Positions 19,389 to 30,129 are shown, counted from the first letter of the stretch. The stretch is DNA of 64,000 nt from Archivesica marissinica (GCA_014843695.1 CM026390.1:59982598-60046597), one strand, 5' to 3'. Notes: a model not told the origin generated them from the sequence alone. Numbers and translations: made by a program.

Positions 19389-19599
19389 GTCTCACTTACT
19401 GAGATTTTTATCCACTGTCCCTGTCAAGCGCCTCCCAGTCATACTCAGCATTGAGTGTTAGGAGTAATATGTAGATATATTTCACCGAATGAACATTTAC
19501 AGCATCACGAGTGCCACTAGACACTATAGCTTTCTACATGTATATTCATAAATGAAATATTTTTCCATCATTCACTTAAGCAAACACAGACTGAAAAGT

Positions 19600-19965
19600 G
19601 TTTTCTGGACGAATGGGAATTTATGTGATAAGAATTACTGTTATGTATTCGTATTATAGGTATTAAAATTGTCCAATTGTTTTCAGGGAACTAGCTTTCA
19701 CTGGTGTATGCATATAAATACAGGCTTGAGCTGGAATCCAGAAATGGCCATTTAGTCTATTTACGCAGTTGAAATTCTGAAACAATAATTAGTTCCCATA
19801 TGATTCTCGGATGTTCCAACAGGATGTGGTATATACTATTATATTGGACAGGGTTTCATGTTATTATCAACATGTTTGCATTTAATTATTAAAGTATGCA
19901 CTTTATAATTTATACACAGTCACTCAATACACTATCCGAGTGTGTTACCTATGCAGAGTAAATGT
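19600..19965 (+). repeat. dispersed repeat of about 350 bp, inverted copy at 51480-51885
   Basis: Shared blocks include TGTCCAATTGTTTTCAGGGA, GAGCTGGAATCCAGAAATGG, CAATAATTAGTTCCCATATG and GGACAGGGTTTCATG. Non-coding. It is probably the body of an unidentified transposon. Confidence 0.75.
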
Positions 19966-20226
19966 TCAATCGTCCTTCTGTTACATATTTATATGTAGTA
20001 GTTGTTCCTGTTATTATAGAAAACGATGCAACCGTGGGCTAAAGGGTGCTAGAAGTCGTGTTTAGACGACCAAATAAATTCATAATAAAATTTGTTTATT
20101 TTTGTTTTATTTTATAACGAACATAGTCTCACAGACTTTGTATTTGACGATTACCGGTATGTACCCGGTATGTACCCGGTTTACCATGAAAATAAGAAGT
20201 CAATACATAAATTAAACCTGTAGCCA
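19966..20226. other. intergenic, nothing assigned
   Basis: AT-rich. A short GTATGTACCCG duplication lies at about 20157-20178. No gene seen. Confidence 0.4.
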
Positions 20227-20307
20227 ACCTGGATTTTCCAACCTGGGACCATTGGCATACAGACTTGGAGCAAACACTCTACCAACTGAACTAGCCGATC
20301 CGCTTAC
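20227..20307 (-). mobile_element. tRNA-like SINE head
   Basis: The minus strand reads GGATCGGCTAGTTCAGTTGG, TAGAGTGTTTGCTCCAAG and a B-box-like CCCAGGTTGGAAAATCC. The anticodon arm is irregular and the acceptor stem does not close, so a SINE head or tRNA relic rather than a working tRNA. Confidence 0.45.
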
Positions 20308-20502
20308 GTAAGGAAGTTATTAGTTACTTAATGTTAGCTATATTCACAGGAAATTGAGATTTAATCTATAAGGCATAAAACCATGTACCTTTATCCTAGG
20401 ATCTTTAATGTAAGGACCCCCCTCTATTATAAAATATATGTTTATGGGTCCAACCCCCTAGGATAGTTAGAGATACATTGGCTATTGGTGCCATATGGAT
20501 GG

Positions 20503-20732
20503 TGCTAGCGCAGTGGATGCACGTTTACTTCAGGTGTGAAAGGTCCGGAGTTTGAGCCCTGCTGGAACCGTTATGATTCTGCCCTTAGGCAAGGCATTTA
20601 ATTTCCACGTTGCCTCTTCTCTCTCCCTCTTGGCCATGGATTCCATCAGGAATGAGGTATTGAGAGAGATTAATACAAGTTGTAAGAACTTGTTTCGCAA
20701 TTGAGCTAAAATAAATTTGTATAATCTATATG
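20503..20732 (+). mobile_element. tRNA-derived SINE, family S2
   Basis: TAGCGCAGTGGATGCACG and GGAGTTTGAGCCC mark the A and B boxes, followed by CCCTTAGGCAAGGCATTTAA, GGAATGAGGTATTGAGAG, then the tail AAGTTGTAAGAACTTGTTTC and TAAAATAAATTTGTATAA. Other copies: 26748-26956, 47626-47846 (minus), 50888-51108 (minus), 53156-53395. Confidence 0.85.
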
Positions 20733-21235
20733 GATAAAATCTGAAGTTACTTTGGTCCTAGGTATCAACTGTTATTAGGTTTTCATAATATAACATTTTA
20801 TCTTTTTAAAGGCGTTATTTGTTAGTGCAGTGTAATTAAATTCAGTTGAAATCAAAATATTTAATACAAATATAGGATCTTACATCAGTGGTGAGTTCAT
20901 ACCATATTTTACGAAACGAGTTTTGGAATGTTGCTATTAAGTGAGCCTTTTGGACCCACTATCTTAATGGTACCTACACATATCTCAGGGCCAAGCTACG
21001 CACCTGGTGACCACCCATTCTTATCAGGTAAGCTACCAGTATACCATCCATCTATCGCAATAAATATCACTACAAGGCGATGTGGGCAAAATAGTCGCCC
21101 TAGGCACATATAAAAATTAATTATAAAATAAATATTAATTTTTTATTTACAATTTTCATACAACATTTACCAGTATTTAATGGTCATACTGGGCCTTTTA
21201 ACCATATTTTGTTTAAATTTATTAAATAACACCAT

Positions 21236-21763
21236 TTAACCCTTTCCCTCATAGAAAAACCTTGACGCCATTACCAATACAATATACATTGACAATGTAG
21301 TAGCCAAACCAATGTTCATAAACCCTCACCTCATAGAAGCACCTCTTGACGCCATTACCAATACAACATACATTGACAATGTAGTAGCCAAACCAATGTT
21401 CATAAACCCTCACCTCATAGAAGCACCTCTTGACGCCATTACCAATACAACATACATTGACAATGTAGTAGCCAAACCAATGTTCATAATAAAGGTCAGA
21501 ATCTCTATGTAGTCCCAGTAATATATCTATGGAGGTGGGATAGATATGGCGACTACTTATCCACTGCATGATAGCTAAATGGCTGTTGTTTGTATGGATA
21601 TATAATAGTATATTAACCTAAATCTCTATGAAGTCCCAGTAATATCTATTGTGGTGGGATAGATATGGTGACTACTTATCCACTGTATGATAGCTAAATG
21701 GCTGTTGTTTGTATGGATATATAATAGTATATTAACCTAAATCTCTATGAAGGAAAGGGTTAA
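21236..21763. mobile_element. TTAA-flanked element with TTAACCCTTTCC termini, 528 bp
   Basis: Left TTAACCCTTTCCCTCATAGA; right end inverted TTAACCCTTTCCTTCATAGA (19 of 20). The insertion sits in TTAA, the target of piggyBac-type transposases, which also favour CCC termini. The interior consists of tandem repeats: an 84-bp unit about three times (21251-21490) and a unit of about 120 bp twice (21495-21750). It splits a dispersed repeat whose uninterrupted paralogue is at 12625-12910. Confidence 0.85.
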
Positions 21764-21958
21764 GGATGCGATTGCATGCTTTCTCACTTCTCCCAACAAT
21801 TCTGACCTAGAATGAACCCTGCACTATGACAAGTGAATAGTGTCTGTGCACTTATGACATCAATGCGAAAAACACTAAAACAAACTCGATATCTGTCCAG
21901 TGTCACCGATCATAACACTCACACATGTGTGGTTCCATAATCCAAAATGATGAGTGGA

Positions 21959-22202
21959 TTAACCCTTTCAACACCACAGACCTCTAAATAGGCTTACAAA
22001 AAGTGTAGATCCAGATGAGCCGGCTCGTGACGAGCCGTCTCATCAGGATCTGCACTTTTTGCCAGTGATATGACTATTTTTAGACATAATTACCCATTTT
22101 GATAAATGAACTTGTCCAAATGTGATTTTCTGATTCATTTATTTATCGTTTATGAATATCATGGACCAGTCCATGTGAGTTACTTGGTGTTGAATGGGTT
22201 AA
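21959..22202 (-). mobile_element. TTAA MITE family A, copy 1
   Basis: Termini TTAACCCTTTCAACACCA and, inverted, TTAACCCATTCAACACCAAG. The interior holds a palindrome GAGCCGGCTCGTGACGAGCC and the strings GTGTAGATCCAGATGAG and CTCATCAGGATCTGCAC. 244 bp, no ORF. Confidence 0.85.
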
Positions 22203-22470
22203 TGTCTTTAACAATTTACACCTACGGCAGCATTACATCGTAATAAAGGATATTTTGGGTAAAATATGAATACTAATGTGTGTGTGTTTACAAAAATCGA
22301 AATAGTCGCTCAGAAACGATAAAATTCCAATAAATTTAAACCGTTGTTTACGCGAATTTGTTTATCAACACACGAAATGTAAACACGCACAGCGCGCATG
22401 CATGCAACAACAGGATGTAGAAAACAACGTATATATTTTGAACATGAAAGACTATCTATCTATCTTCCTC

Positions 22471-22535
22471 TAATGTCGAACCCCTCGCGGGGACGTAGAA
22501 ATGTCCCTAAAAGACTTAGCTAACAGAGGTATGAA
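22471..22535 (-). mobile_element. tail fragment of S4 SINE
   Basis: Minus-strand match to GTCCCCGCGAGGGGTTCGAC and the following tail of S4. Confidence 0.55.
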
Positions 22536-22687
22536 TCAACATATCAAGTAATTTAATTAAAAAGACAACGTGGGACAAATGGGAAAGATGCGTTCCGGTT
22601 GTAAACAAGTGCGTGACCGATCAACTCGGAAAGTCCTACTTTCGGTTTCGAGTTTGTTTTATCGCAAAAAAACACTGTTTACCAAAT

Positions 22688-23230
22688 GAACGTAAGCATA
22701 CAAAGTATAATTTTAGAATGTGTAGCAGCATTGCTACCCATACGTAAAATTTGAATTTTTCAAATATCTTTTATTTCATGCAATGTAATGCTGCTTTAAG
22801 CACAGGTGAAACACCTTGAAAGTCTGAACAACAATAAATTCAATAGTACATGGCAAATTCTATTTGCAGATGATGAAAATTTGCCTGATCTGAAACAGAT
22901 AAAGTTTAAACATACTTATTCATGTTTTACCATATCTGTGATATGTCATATGTTCAACTGTAAAGCGCCTTTGAGCGCATACCTTATTATGAAAAGGGCG
23001 CTATATAAATGTGCTATATTATTATATTATAACGTAAGCATACAAAGTATAATGTTAGAATGTGTAGCAGCATTGCTACCCATACGTAAAATTTGAATAT
23101 TTCAAATATCTTTTATTTCATGCGATGTAATGCTGCTTTAAGCACATGTGAAACACCTTGAACGTCTGAACAACAATAAATTCAATAGTACATGGCAAAA
23201 TTTGCCTGATCTGAAACAGATAAACATAGT
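22688..23230 (+). repeat. tandem duplication of a segment over 200 bp
   Basis: AACGTAAGCATACAAAGTAT through AACAATAAATTCAATAGTAC to TTGCCTGATCTGAAACAG occurs at 22688-22910 and again at 23031-23230, with a small deletion in the second copy. Between them, GTAAAGCGCCTTTGAGCGC and GGGCGCTATATAAATGTGC look like the 3' end of a widespread SINE type. Confidence 0.8.
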
Positions 23231-23281
23231 GTTAATTTTCACATCATATATGATTTATCTTGTCAATATCAACTTCATGTA

Positions 23282-23463
23282 TACAGTCAAACCTGTTTTA
23301 AGCGACCAGCCAAGGGAATGACAGAAAGTGGCTGCTAAGCACATGTGGCTGCTTAATAGAGGTCAAATGTATAATCAAGTAACATATTGGGTATCTGGAA
23401 ACTGGCTGCTTAATACAGATTGGTTGCTTAATGAAGGTGACTACTAACACAGGTTTGACTGTA
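23282..23463. mobile_element. MITE with TACAGTCAAACCTGT terminal repeats
   Basis: Starts TACAGTCAAACCTGT and ends ACAGGTTTGACTGTA, an exact 15-bp inverted repeat. The interior repeats GTGGCTGCTTAAT. A further GGTGGCTGCTTAAGACAGG fragment follows at 23483-23512. Confidence 0.8.
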
Positions 23464-23616
23464 TTTCTTTTTCCCCCCTTGGGTGGCTGCTTAAGACAGG
23501 TTTTACTGTATACCAATACAAAGTGATACATGAGGCATGCAAGGTCCTCAATCAATTTAATAGACATATCAAGAGTCTCTCAGTCTTCTCAGTAAAATGT
23601 AGTAATGTTTCACTTG

Positions 23617-25806
23617 TTATGGTGGCAACTTCTGACTTGCCAGTTCAAGAATGGATTGAGAAAGCAATGGCCAGCTTGGTTTCAAATGGTATTGGCCTTG
23701 ATCGTCTACTTTAAGTTTGGTTCTTGTATATCTGTCAAAAAGATCGCGTAAATGAGCCGGCATTATGTCCTGGTCTACTTCCTCCAAGTACAGAAGTATG
23801 ATTGGCTTTCCCCGTGCGTAGGCTTCCTCCACTTCTTGACAACACCATTGACTTTTACAGAATGAGTTAGATACAACAAATACAACAACGCAAGAATCAC
23901 GAATATGATCCATCATTTCTTCCACGATTGTACGTCCTGGTCGAAAATGTTTGTCATCAATACAAACAATATCATTGGCAATCTTTACTCTGTCTCTCAG
24001 ATGATATTCAAGCATTGGATAAATAGACTCCAGCACAAGATCTCCATCCAGGCTACTGTACGAAAGCATCACAAGGAACGATTCTACAATATTTTTATGT
24101 CTATAGTTTTTGATAAATCTCTTAACAGCATCTTTTCTTTGATACTTTCTGATGATTCTGACAATAAGAAATGTAAGCAGAGAAGCTACAAGAACTGCGA
24201 CAACACCTATTGCAATTGTTGCAAGCAGCAGTAATACCTTGTAACACTGGTATTGTGATTCGCCTAAAGCCTTCGTGTCCATGCCAATTTCTTTTCCTTC
24301 AGATTCACATGTAAAGCTCACATTGTTCATTTCCTGGAAAGCAATCAACCATTTTATAGAATCTTGACTTTCACATGAACATTGGAATGCATTGCCTGAT
24401 AAATCAATATACCCATCACCAGTGTTCATTAAACGATCAAGTCTTGACCTCGTGTTGACATCTATGATGTATATCTTATTACTGGATAGGTCTAAATACA
24501 TTAAAGCTTTGAATTGTTTTGTTTCAAATGTGATTGAAGTCAGTTCATTTCCACTTAAGTCTATCACTTTCATGTGTATGTTTTTCTCAAACATGTTCTC
24601 AGGTATATACGATAGACCATTATTGGCTAGGGTGACATGTTCCAGCAGTTGAAAAGTCTTGAACAGTTCTGAGAATTCTGAAGTGTCTGCCATCAATGAT
24701 AGTCTGTTATAACTGAGAAACATGTTTTTCATGGAATGAACTCCGGAGAGAGCTGCAGGTGACAGATACTTCATCTTGTTATAGGAGATGTCAAGTTCAT
24801 AGAGACTGATACTTGTTGGCCATTTTATAGTTATGTCCAGTTCCTCTAGGTTATTTCTTGCAGCATGGACAACTTTCCAATTTACAAGGCATTTTGATAT
24901 ATCCACATAGGACTTAACTGCACTGGCTATCTGTAAGTCATTTGCATACAGGTTTTCAAGGCCAAATAAATAGTCACTTTGTTCACTTTCTGAATTGCAG
25001 GCGGCTGGTGTAAAATTTGTTTCAGATGTGAGATAATGATCAGCTTGAGAACCTATTTTGTAATTGGTCATATCAAGTGTTTTCAAATCTTTTAAAAGGT
25101 TGTTCAGTACCATTTTTTTAAGCTTGCTATTAGAATTTATGAATATAGCAAAGGCGTATGAAATGTTAAAACTTTCCAATGCAAATGTGTTATTTAAAAT
25201 TTGCATGTCTTTTATGAGAAAGTATGTTCCAGATAGACTGAGATGTTTTATTTTCTTGAAATGGAGAACGTCACTAAATGTTTTATTCAGGTCAAAGGGC
25301 TTTCCAGCAAATATGGTATTAGTTCTATCTAGAATGATTGTGTCAAGGACCGGTAGTATACCTGTAGTTGTCAGTGTTCTCATGAGACTACCAACTATAT
25401 CTTGGATACAGTCGGCCAGATCAAGTATTCTAAGCTTCTTTATTCCGGTAAACGTAGCCGGGTAACTAACATTACCTAAATTTGGAGAATGGTATCCAAG
25501 ATACTGGAGGTTTGATAATGACTGTAAATTGTAAGGACCAAACTCTGTATCATGCCCTTTGCTGAGAACAGTAATGTCTAGTTTTTCGACTGAAGACCAG
25601 CTGCTGTGGTTGAATGTATTGTCAGTAATCTCTTGAAACCAGTTCTTTATGTAGACCTCGGTTGTGTTATCAGGCAGCTCGGTTGGTATTGTTTTTTGAC
25701 ATGTAACCATGCTATGTTTCACTGCACAATCATCACTTAGAGTACTTGCAGTGAGAGCAATGTTTGCTATGAGGATAGTAGCTATAAGTGGGTACTGCAG
25801 CAACAT
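23617..25806 (-). CDS. Toll-like receptor
   Basis: Innate immune pattern receptor: a leucine-rich-repeat ectodomain senses ligand and the cytoplasmic TIR domain recruits adaptors such as MyD88. The 729-aa reading frame starts with a hydrophobic signal peptide (about 1-21), followed by an N-terminal Cys pair (27, 36). LRRs span about 70-470 (LYELDISYNKMKYLSP, MKVIDLSGNELTSI, LMYLDLSSNKIYII). A single C-terminal cysteine cap has CSC near 476-478 and cysteines at 500 and 521. The membrane span is about 524-552 and the TIR about 577-700, with FLVMLSYSSLDGD (box 1), FRPGR (box 2) and SWPLL near the end. One juxtamembrane cysteine cluster makes it a vertebrate-like single-cluster TLR. An upstream ATG at 25968 was rejected: CTTTTCAG, an acceptor, ends at 25828, and the extension lies in a MITE. 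Intact. Confidence 0.95.
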   Translation of the reverse strand: MLLQYPLIATILIANIALTASTLSDDCAVKHSMVTCQKTIPTELPDNTTEVYIKNWFQEITDNTFNHSSWSSVEKLDITVLSKGHDTEFGPYNLQSLSNLQYLGYHSPNLGNVSYPATFTGIKKLRILDLADCIQDIVGSLMRTLTTTGILPVLDTIILDRTNTIFAGKPFDLNKTFSDVLHFKKIKHLSLSGTYFLIKDMQILNNTFALESFNISYAFAIFINSNSKLKKMVLNNLLKDLKTLDMTNYKIGSQADHYLTSETNFTPAACNSESEQSDYLFGLENLYANDLQIASAVKSYVDISKCLVNWKVVHAARNNLEELDITIKWPTSISLYELDISYNKMKYLSPAALSGVHSMKNMFLSYNRLSLMADTSEFSELFKTFQLLEHVTLANNGLSYIPENMFEKNIHMKVIDLSGNELTSITFETKQFKALMYLDLSSNKIYIIDVNTRSRLDRLMNTGDGYIDLSGNAFQCSCESQDSIKWLIAFQEMNNVSFTCESEGKEIGMDTKALGESQYQCYKVLLLLATIAIGVVAVLVASLLTFLIVRIIRKYQRKDAVKRFIKNYRHKNIVESFLVMLSYSSLDGDLVLESIYPMLEYHLRDRVKIANDIVCIDDKHFRPGRTIVEEMMDHIRDSCVVVFVVSNSFCKSQWCCQEVEEAYARGKPIILLYLEEVDQDIMPAHLRDLFDRYTRTKLKVDDQGQYHLKPSWPLLSQSILELASQKLPP

Positions 25807-25827
25807 TATCCTGGTGGTATGAAGTTC
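25807..25827 (-). promoter_or_regulatory. 5'UTR splice acceptor of the TLR exon
   Basis: The minus strand reads TTGTCCTTTTCAG then GAACTTCATACCACCAGG and the ATG. A pyrimidine-rich acceptor 21 nt before the start implies that the whole ORF is one exon preceded by a noncoding exon. The upstream MITE would then be intronic. Confidence 0.6.
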
Positions 25828-25874
25828 CTGAAAAGGACAATTTTTGTACAGAAAGCATACATGTATATTATCCC

Positions 25875-26115
25875 TTAACCCATTCAACACCAAGTAACTC
25901 ACATGGACTGGTCCATGATATTCATAAACCAATAAATGAATCAGAAAATCACATTTGGACAAGTTCATTTATCAAAATGGGTAATTATGTCTAAAAATAG
26001 TCATATCACTGGCAAAAAGTGCAGATCCTGATGAGACGGCTCGTAACGAGCCGGCTCATCTGGATCTACACTTTTTGTAAGCTTATTTAGAGGTCTGTGG
26101 TGTTGAAAGGGTTAA
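25875..26115 (+). mobile_element. TTAA MITE family A, copy 2
   Basis: TTAACCCATTCAACACCAAG at the left, GGTGTTGAAAGGGTTAA at the right, 241 bp, about 97% similar by eye to copy 1 in opposite orientation, including the GAGCCGGCTC palindrome. It lies just upstream of the TLR exon and supplies the spurious N-terminal extension of the TLR reading frame. Confidence 0.85.
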
Positions 26116-26300
26116 CCTGCCATATAAATTGGATGGAATGTGCAAACAACATAGATCCAGATCAGCCATAGCAAATGTTTTAGCTTGACTATCCGAATAA
26201 CAAACAGCATAGAGTTGATCAGACAGCACATTCTGTGACGTCTGATCTGGCTGTATGCTGTTTGCAAAAGCGACTTGGCAGAGGTGTGATTATGGGTTAA
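26112..26300. mobile_element. TTAA-flanked foldback element, family B
   Basis: Begins TTAACCTGCC and ends TATGGGTTAA. The interior contains ATAGATCCAGATCAGCC and, inverted, TCTGATCTGGCTGTATGC, so it folds back. Its left TTAA is the right TTAA of the preceding family A copy. Confidence 0.55.
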
Positions 26301-26338
26301 GTTATTAATTCTTTACATACTACGGTGAAAATAACAGT

Positions 26339-26412
26339 CAAATATGTCATGGACTTTCATTACAATTGTGTCGTTACGACATAATTCTAATGAAATTCCA
26401 TGACATATTTCG
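26339..26412. repeat. imperfect palindrome AAATATGTCATGGA
   Basis: AAATATGTCATGGAC and TTTCATTA pair with TAATGAAATTCCATGACATA across GTCGTTACGAC. Looks like a small foldback element; no duplication was identified. Confidence 0.6.
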
Positions 26413-26747
26413 AGGGTTTTCAGTAACCAATCAGACAAACACTTGAACTGTAACGTCTGATGCAATTATTTGAACTATTTATAGCCTTCATTTTACCCAG
26501 CATGCAAAGAGTTAACTCACCTTAGGTCTACTCTGCTCAGGGTGAACTATTGGTATATATATATAATATCATATTGTCATCACAAACTCATACTACACAA
26601 TGTACTTCCCCTATGAAACAATCATGGTTGTACCATTGTCTATGACCATTGTTGACAATGCTTTGTCCATGGTTTGACCATTTCCGGTATATGGCACCAA
26701 TGCCAATTCATGGTTCGATCAAAGCCAACCAAGCTATTAAACAAATA

Positions 26748-26956
26748 ATCGCTTCAGGTGCGAAAGGTCCGGAGTTCGAGCCCCGCTGGAGCCGTTACGA
26801 TTCTGCCCTTAGGCAAGGCATTTAATTTCCACGTTGCCTCTTCTCTTTCCCTCTTGGTGATGGACTCCATCAGGAATGAGGTCTCGAGAGTGATTAATAT
26901 AAGTTGTAAGAACTTGTTTCGCAATCGAGCTAAAATAAATTTGTATAAACTAAACA
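26748..26956 (+). mobile_element. S2 SINE, near-full copy lacking the 5' end
   Basis: GCGAAAGGTCCGGAGTTCGA, CCCTTAGGCAAGGCATTTAA, GGAATGAGGTCTCGAGAGTG and the tail TTGTTTCGCAATCGAGC are all present. Confidence 0.85.
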
Positions 26957-27429
26957 AATAATAATAATTACATGTATGTGAATTAGTATATTATGTGAAC
27001 ATTTTAAAACAATTAATCATGCATTCTTGAAGGCGGTAGTTGAAGTCTCATTTCTCTCTAATTGTTCAAACTTCTCCCTAACTGAAGAGTAAGGGAGTTG
27101 TCACGTCTCCCTAAAGTTTCAGCCTACATGTAGCTTGTTCCCTGATATACAGGGTTTCCTCTGTCTGAACATTTGTCTGCACCACTTCTGTCGCCAATTG
27201 AAAAACATGGAGCAAATTTGAAAAACTTGGAGCAAACAAAGAGCCACATAGTTCACAGATAACTATTTGAAGCCATGTATTTGACAAAACATGTTGCAGC
27301 AAAAAATAAACTTGTTTGCCATGATATATAACCTCAAAATGTACTGAAAATTACTCATTTACATTGCAAAAATGTGTCAGCATATTATTACACGTTTCTA
27401 CGTTATATCGATGAGATGACAGATTTTAA
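26957..27429. other. intergenic, nothing assigned
   Basis: No conserved coding exon. TTGAAAAACATGGAGCAAA and TTGAAAAACTTGGAGCAAA form a short direct repeat near 27196-27236. Confidence 0.35.
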
Positions 27430-27660
27430 TTAACCCATTCAACCCCAAGTAACTGACATGGACTGGTGCATGCTATTTTTAGACCAATAAATTAATAAGA
27501 AAATTACATTTGGACCAGTTCATTTATCAAAATGGGTAATTTTATCTAAAAATAGTAATAATTATTACTGGCAAAAAAGTGCAGATCCTGATGAGACGGC
27601 TCATCTGGATCTACACTTTTCATAAGCCTATTTAGAGGCCTGTGGGGTTGAAAGGGTTAA
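27430..27660 (+). mobile_element. TTAA MITE family A, copy 3
   Basis: TTAACCCATTCAACCCCAAG at the left and GGGGTTGAAAGGGTTAA at the right. 231 bp; the central GAGCCGGCTC palindrome arm is deleted. Confidence 0.85.
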
Positions 27661-28528
27661 TGGTCTCTGTGTAAATATATCTTTATATGACAGACCAAGC
27701 AAAATATATCATCGCCTATTCCCAGGCTGGTAGTCCACTAACACCTAAAGTTTACAGTTTATTAAATATAATAAAATAATATACATTACCTCTTCAATTT
27801 AACTGTCTAAAAATTAATCCACTAAGATACTGACGAATCGTCATTTATAAGTTTCTATTGGATTCTCAATCTATTGGTACGTTATATACCGATTATTGAA
27901 AAGATTTTGAATACTTTAATGCCAATAGATTGAAATATGATTAGTACCTCTATCACATAACTTCCTTCTCCTTCTCCTTTGTATAATAACAATCTGTATT
28001 GCATTGTACCATAACTGCCTGGTGTTGTAAAGATTAAGACATGGTGAATCAGGTTTAACTGAATTCCTCCTACTGTTTTCATGTGTGTGTGTTTTACGTT
28101 TATTTATTGTCGCTACCGGTTGCCGCATAACATGTTTATCAGATTAAATATAAAAATTATATTGTTATCAATATTATAACATCATTTAACATGATTATGA
28201 AATGCCGTAGTATAAACATGGATTCGTATCAAACCACGAGAGAAGATATATATTGTATGTATTGCATAAACCAGTATGCAGCAGTAAGCTACTAATACAC
28301 GTAATTTCTAAATATTATGGGTCCCCCATATTGCCTATCCTTGACGCGAACAACCCATGAATCGAACCATTATTCACGGACCCGTCGAGTTCGAGTCAAC
28401 GAAGTTCGACTGTATTTGTTAATTGTCGAGACGTTCCGGCCTGATTATTTCCTCTGGAGTATGTACCGGTATGCATTTCTACTTCACTATCAGTTACCTC
28501 AGTCAATTAAGTACGATATGCATCGCCA
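27661..28528. other. intergenic with SINE tail fragment
   Basis: A 3'-tail fragment of S3 (GTGTTTTACGTTTATTTATT, GTCGCTACCGGTTG) lies at 28085-28128. Otherwise no feature is recognised. Confidence 0.4.
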
Positions 28529-28618
28529 TGAACAGTACCGTAGCCAGAGGCAAATTTCAACCGAGGCAATCTAGGGGGATCCGGGGGCATGTTCCCCCTT
28601 ACAATTGTTAGGGTATAC
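28529..28618. mobile_element. solo end of a GGGGGCAT-type hAT element
   Basis: GTACCGTAGCCAGAGGCAAA, then CTAGGGGGATCCGGGGGCAT and GTTCCCCC, match the terminal structure seen at 16169-16265. No matching other end was found. Confidence 0.5.
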
Positions 28619-28708
28619 CGGTAGAAGCGATTCCCTGCGTTTTCCGATTTAATGAGAATAGACGTATAATTATGTACTGACCGTTCAGCTCTCTAGAAGT
28701 CCGTGTGG

Positions 28709-28906
28709 CGTCCGTGGTCCAGTGGTAGAGCATCGGATTTGGAATCGAACGGTCCCGGGTTCGATACTCGGTCAGGCCACGTATGTAGTGTCATTGAGCA
28801 AGGCACCTCACACACAATTTGCTTAGTACTGGTTAATCGCTGAGGTCGGCTAAGCCTGCCTAGGAAAACATGTCTAAGTCCCCGCGAGGGGTTTGACATT
28901 AAAGGA
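28709..28906 (+). mobile_element. S4 SINE, second copy
   Basis: GTCCGTGGTCCAGTGGTAGA, CGGGTTCGATACTCGG, then the tail GTCCCCGCGAGGGGTTTGAC, ending in an ACGC/CA microsatellite at 28907-28941. Confidence 0.85.
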
Positions 28907-28909
28907 ACA

Positions 28910-28941
<32 letters not shown>

Positions 28942-29153
28942 CGTATAGGCTACGTTCTGAGGTCCATGATTAACCAGCGTTTTGAGGACTATCCTTAAAT
29001 CTATGATATTTTACCTCACAATCAAATGCAATAATGAAAATGTATTATATATACAGCTTTTGTGTTTAAATTTCGTTTGAAAGCACCGGCAAGGGTGAAA
29101 ATGAAGTTAATGGTATTTCAATAATTCATATCATTCGGAGGACATCAATCCGA

Positions 29154-29253
29154 GGACCATCATTTGCATATTTTACACAAATTCAACCAAACTCGATAAG
29201 TGAGGACCATCATTTGCATATTTTACACAAATTCAACGATGCTCGATAAGGTG
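29154..29253 (+). repeat. tandem duplication of about 50 bp
   Basis: GAGGACCATCATTTGCATAT with TTTTACACAAATTCAAC and CTCGATAAG occurs twice in a row. The flanking 28942-29668 has no recognised gene. Confidence 0.8.
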
Positions 29254-29668
29254 AGGACTGCCTGCATGTCAAACTGCTGTATTTATCAAAAGGTAGATAT
29301 CTTATTTTAAGCGTTTGGTAAAAGAAGAATTAACAGTCAATAAATACAGAGTTGGCAGGGAATCGTTAACAATTTTAGCAAATGTATCTATGGTAGTATT
29401 TGTTTCATGCACATACTCGTATATTCTCGAAATATACTAGGCAAACCATGTTTTCTGTTTTCGCCACTGGACGGCGTTTTTTATCCGTTGTACTTATAAA
29501 ATTACCATTCACGGGGTCGAACTACTTAGCGAGTGTTGCTTTATTTTCTTTGTTTGATATTTTATATGACTTCCCGAAGTTTCATTTGATTACCGTTTGT
29601 ATATGTGGACGTCTTTGCAGCCATTGGTCATTGCTATTTCGCTTACCATATATTGGTATCGTATCAGT

Positions 29669-29770
29669 CACAATGGCTTAGAGGTATAGCATCCGCCTTT
29701 GGATGGGGAGGTTGTGGGTTCAAATCCCAGCCAGGTCAAACCAAACACTTTCTAAATTGGTGCTAGCTAC
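29669..29770 (+). mobile_element. tRNA-like SINE, family S5
   Basis: ATGGCTTAGAGGTATAGCAT (A box) and GTGGGTTCAAATCCCAGCC (B box with T arm) are clear, but there is no closing acceptor stem, so a SINE rather than a tRNA gene. Single copy here. Confidence 0.6.
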
Positions 29771-30129
29771 CCTTTCACATGGCACTCAGCATGACGAAGT
29801 AGAGCTAGGACCGGTCGCACTGGTGTCGGTATATGACTGATGGTAATCATGTCAATGTTTCTGGGGAGTGATACCGGTACTGCAGTAAAACATCGAAACC
29901 ATTGGCAGCATCGACAAACAAACTCTTGCATATGTTCCCAGAAAAGATAGCATTTTGCTGACATGCAAATTTTGCAGTTATTTTTACTTTCTGTTCAAAA
30001 CTAATTATGGATAAAAAAAAATTGGAAGTCTTTTCTGGCCAGGTATATTCGCAATAGCTTTATTGTATAACTCCAACAGAGTGAATGCTTGTATTATTCT
30101 TACAAAACTCAATTGTTCACTAATGACGA

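Noticed and set aside
23617..25806. Alternative call of an LRR-only or interleukin-1-receptor-like protein
   Set aside because: The LRR ectodomain, single cysteine cap, one membrane span and TIR together define a Toll-like receptor.
25807..25968. 54-residue N-terminal extension of the Toll-like receptor
   Set aside because: It lies partly in a TTAA MITE, passes a good splice acceptor and precedes the signal peptide, which would then be internal.
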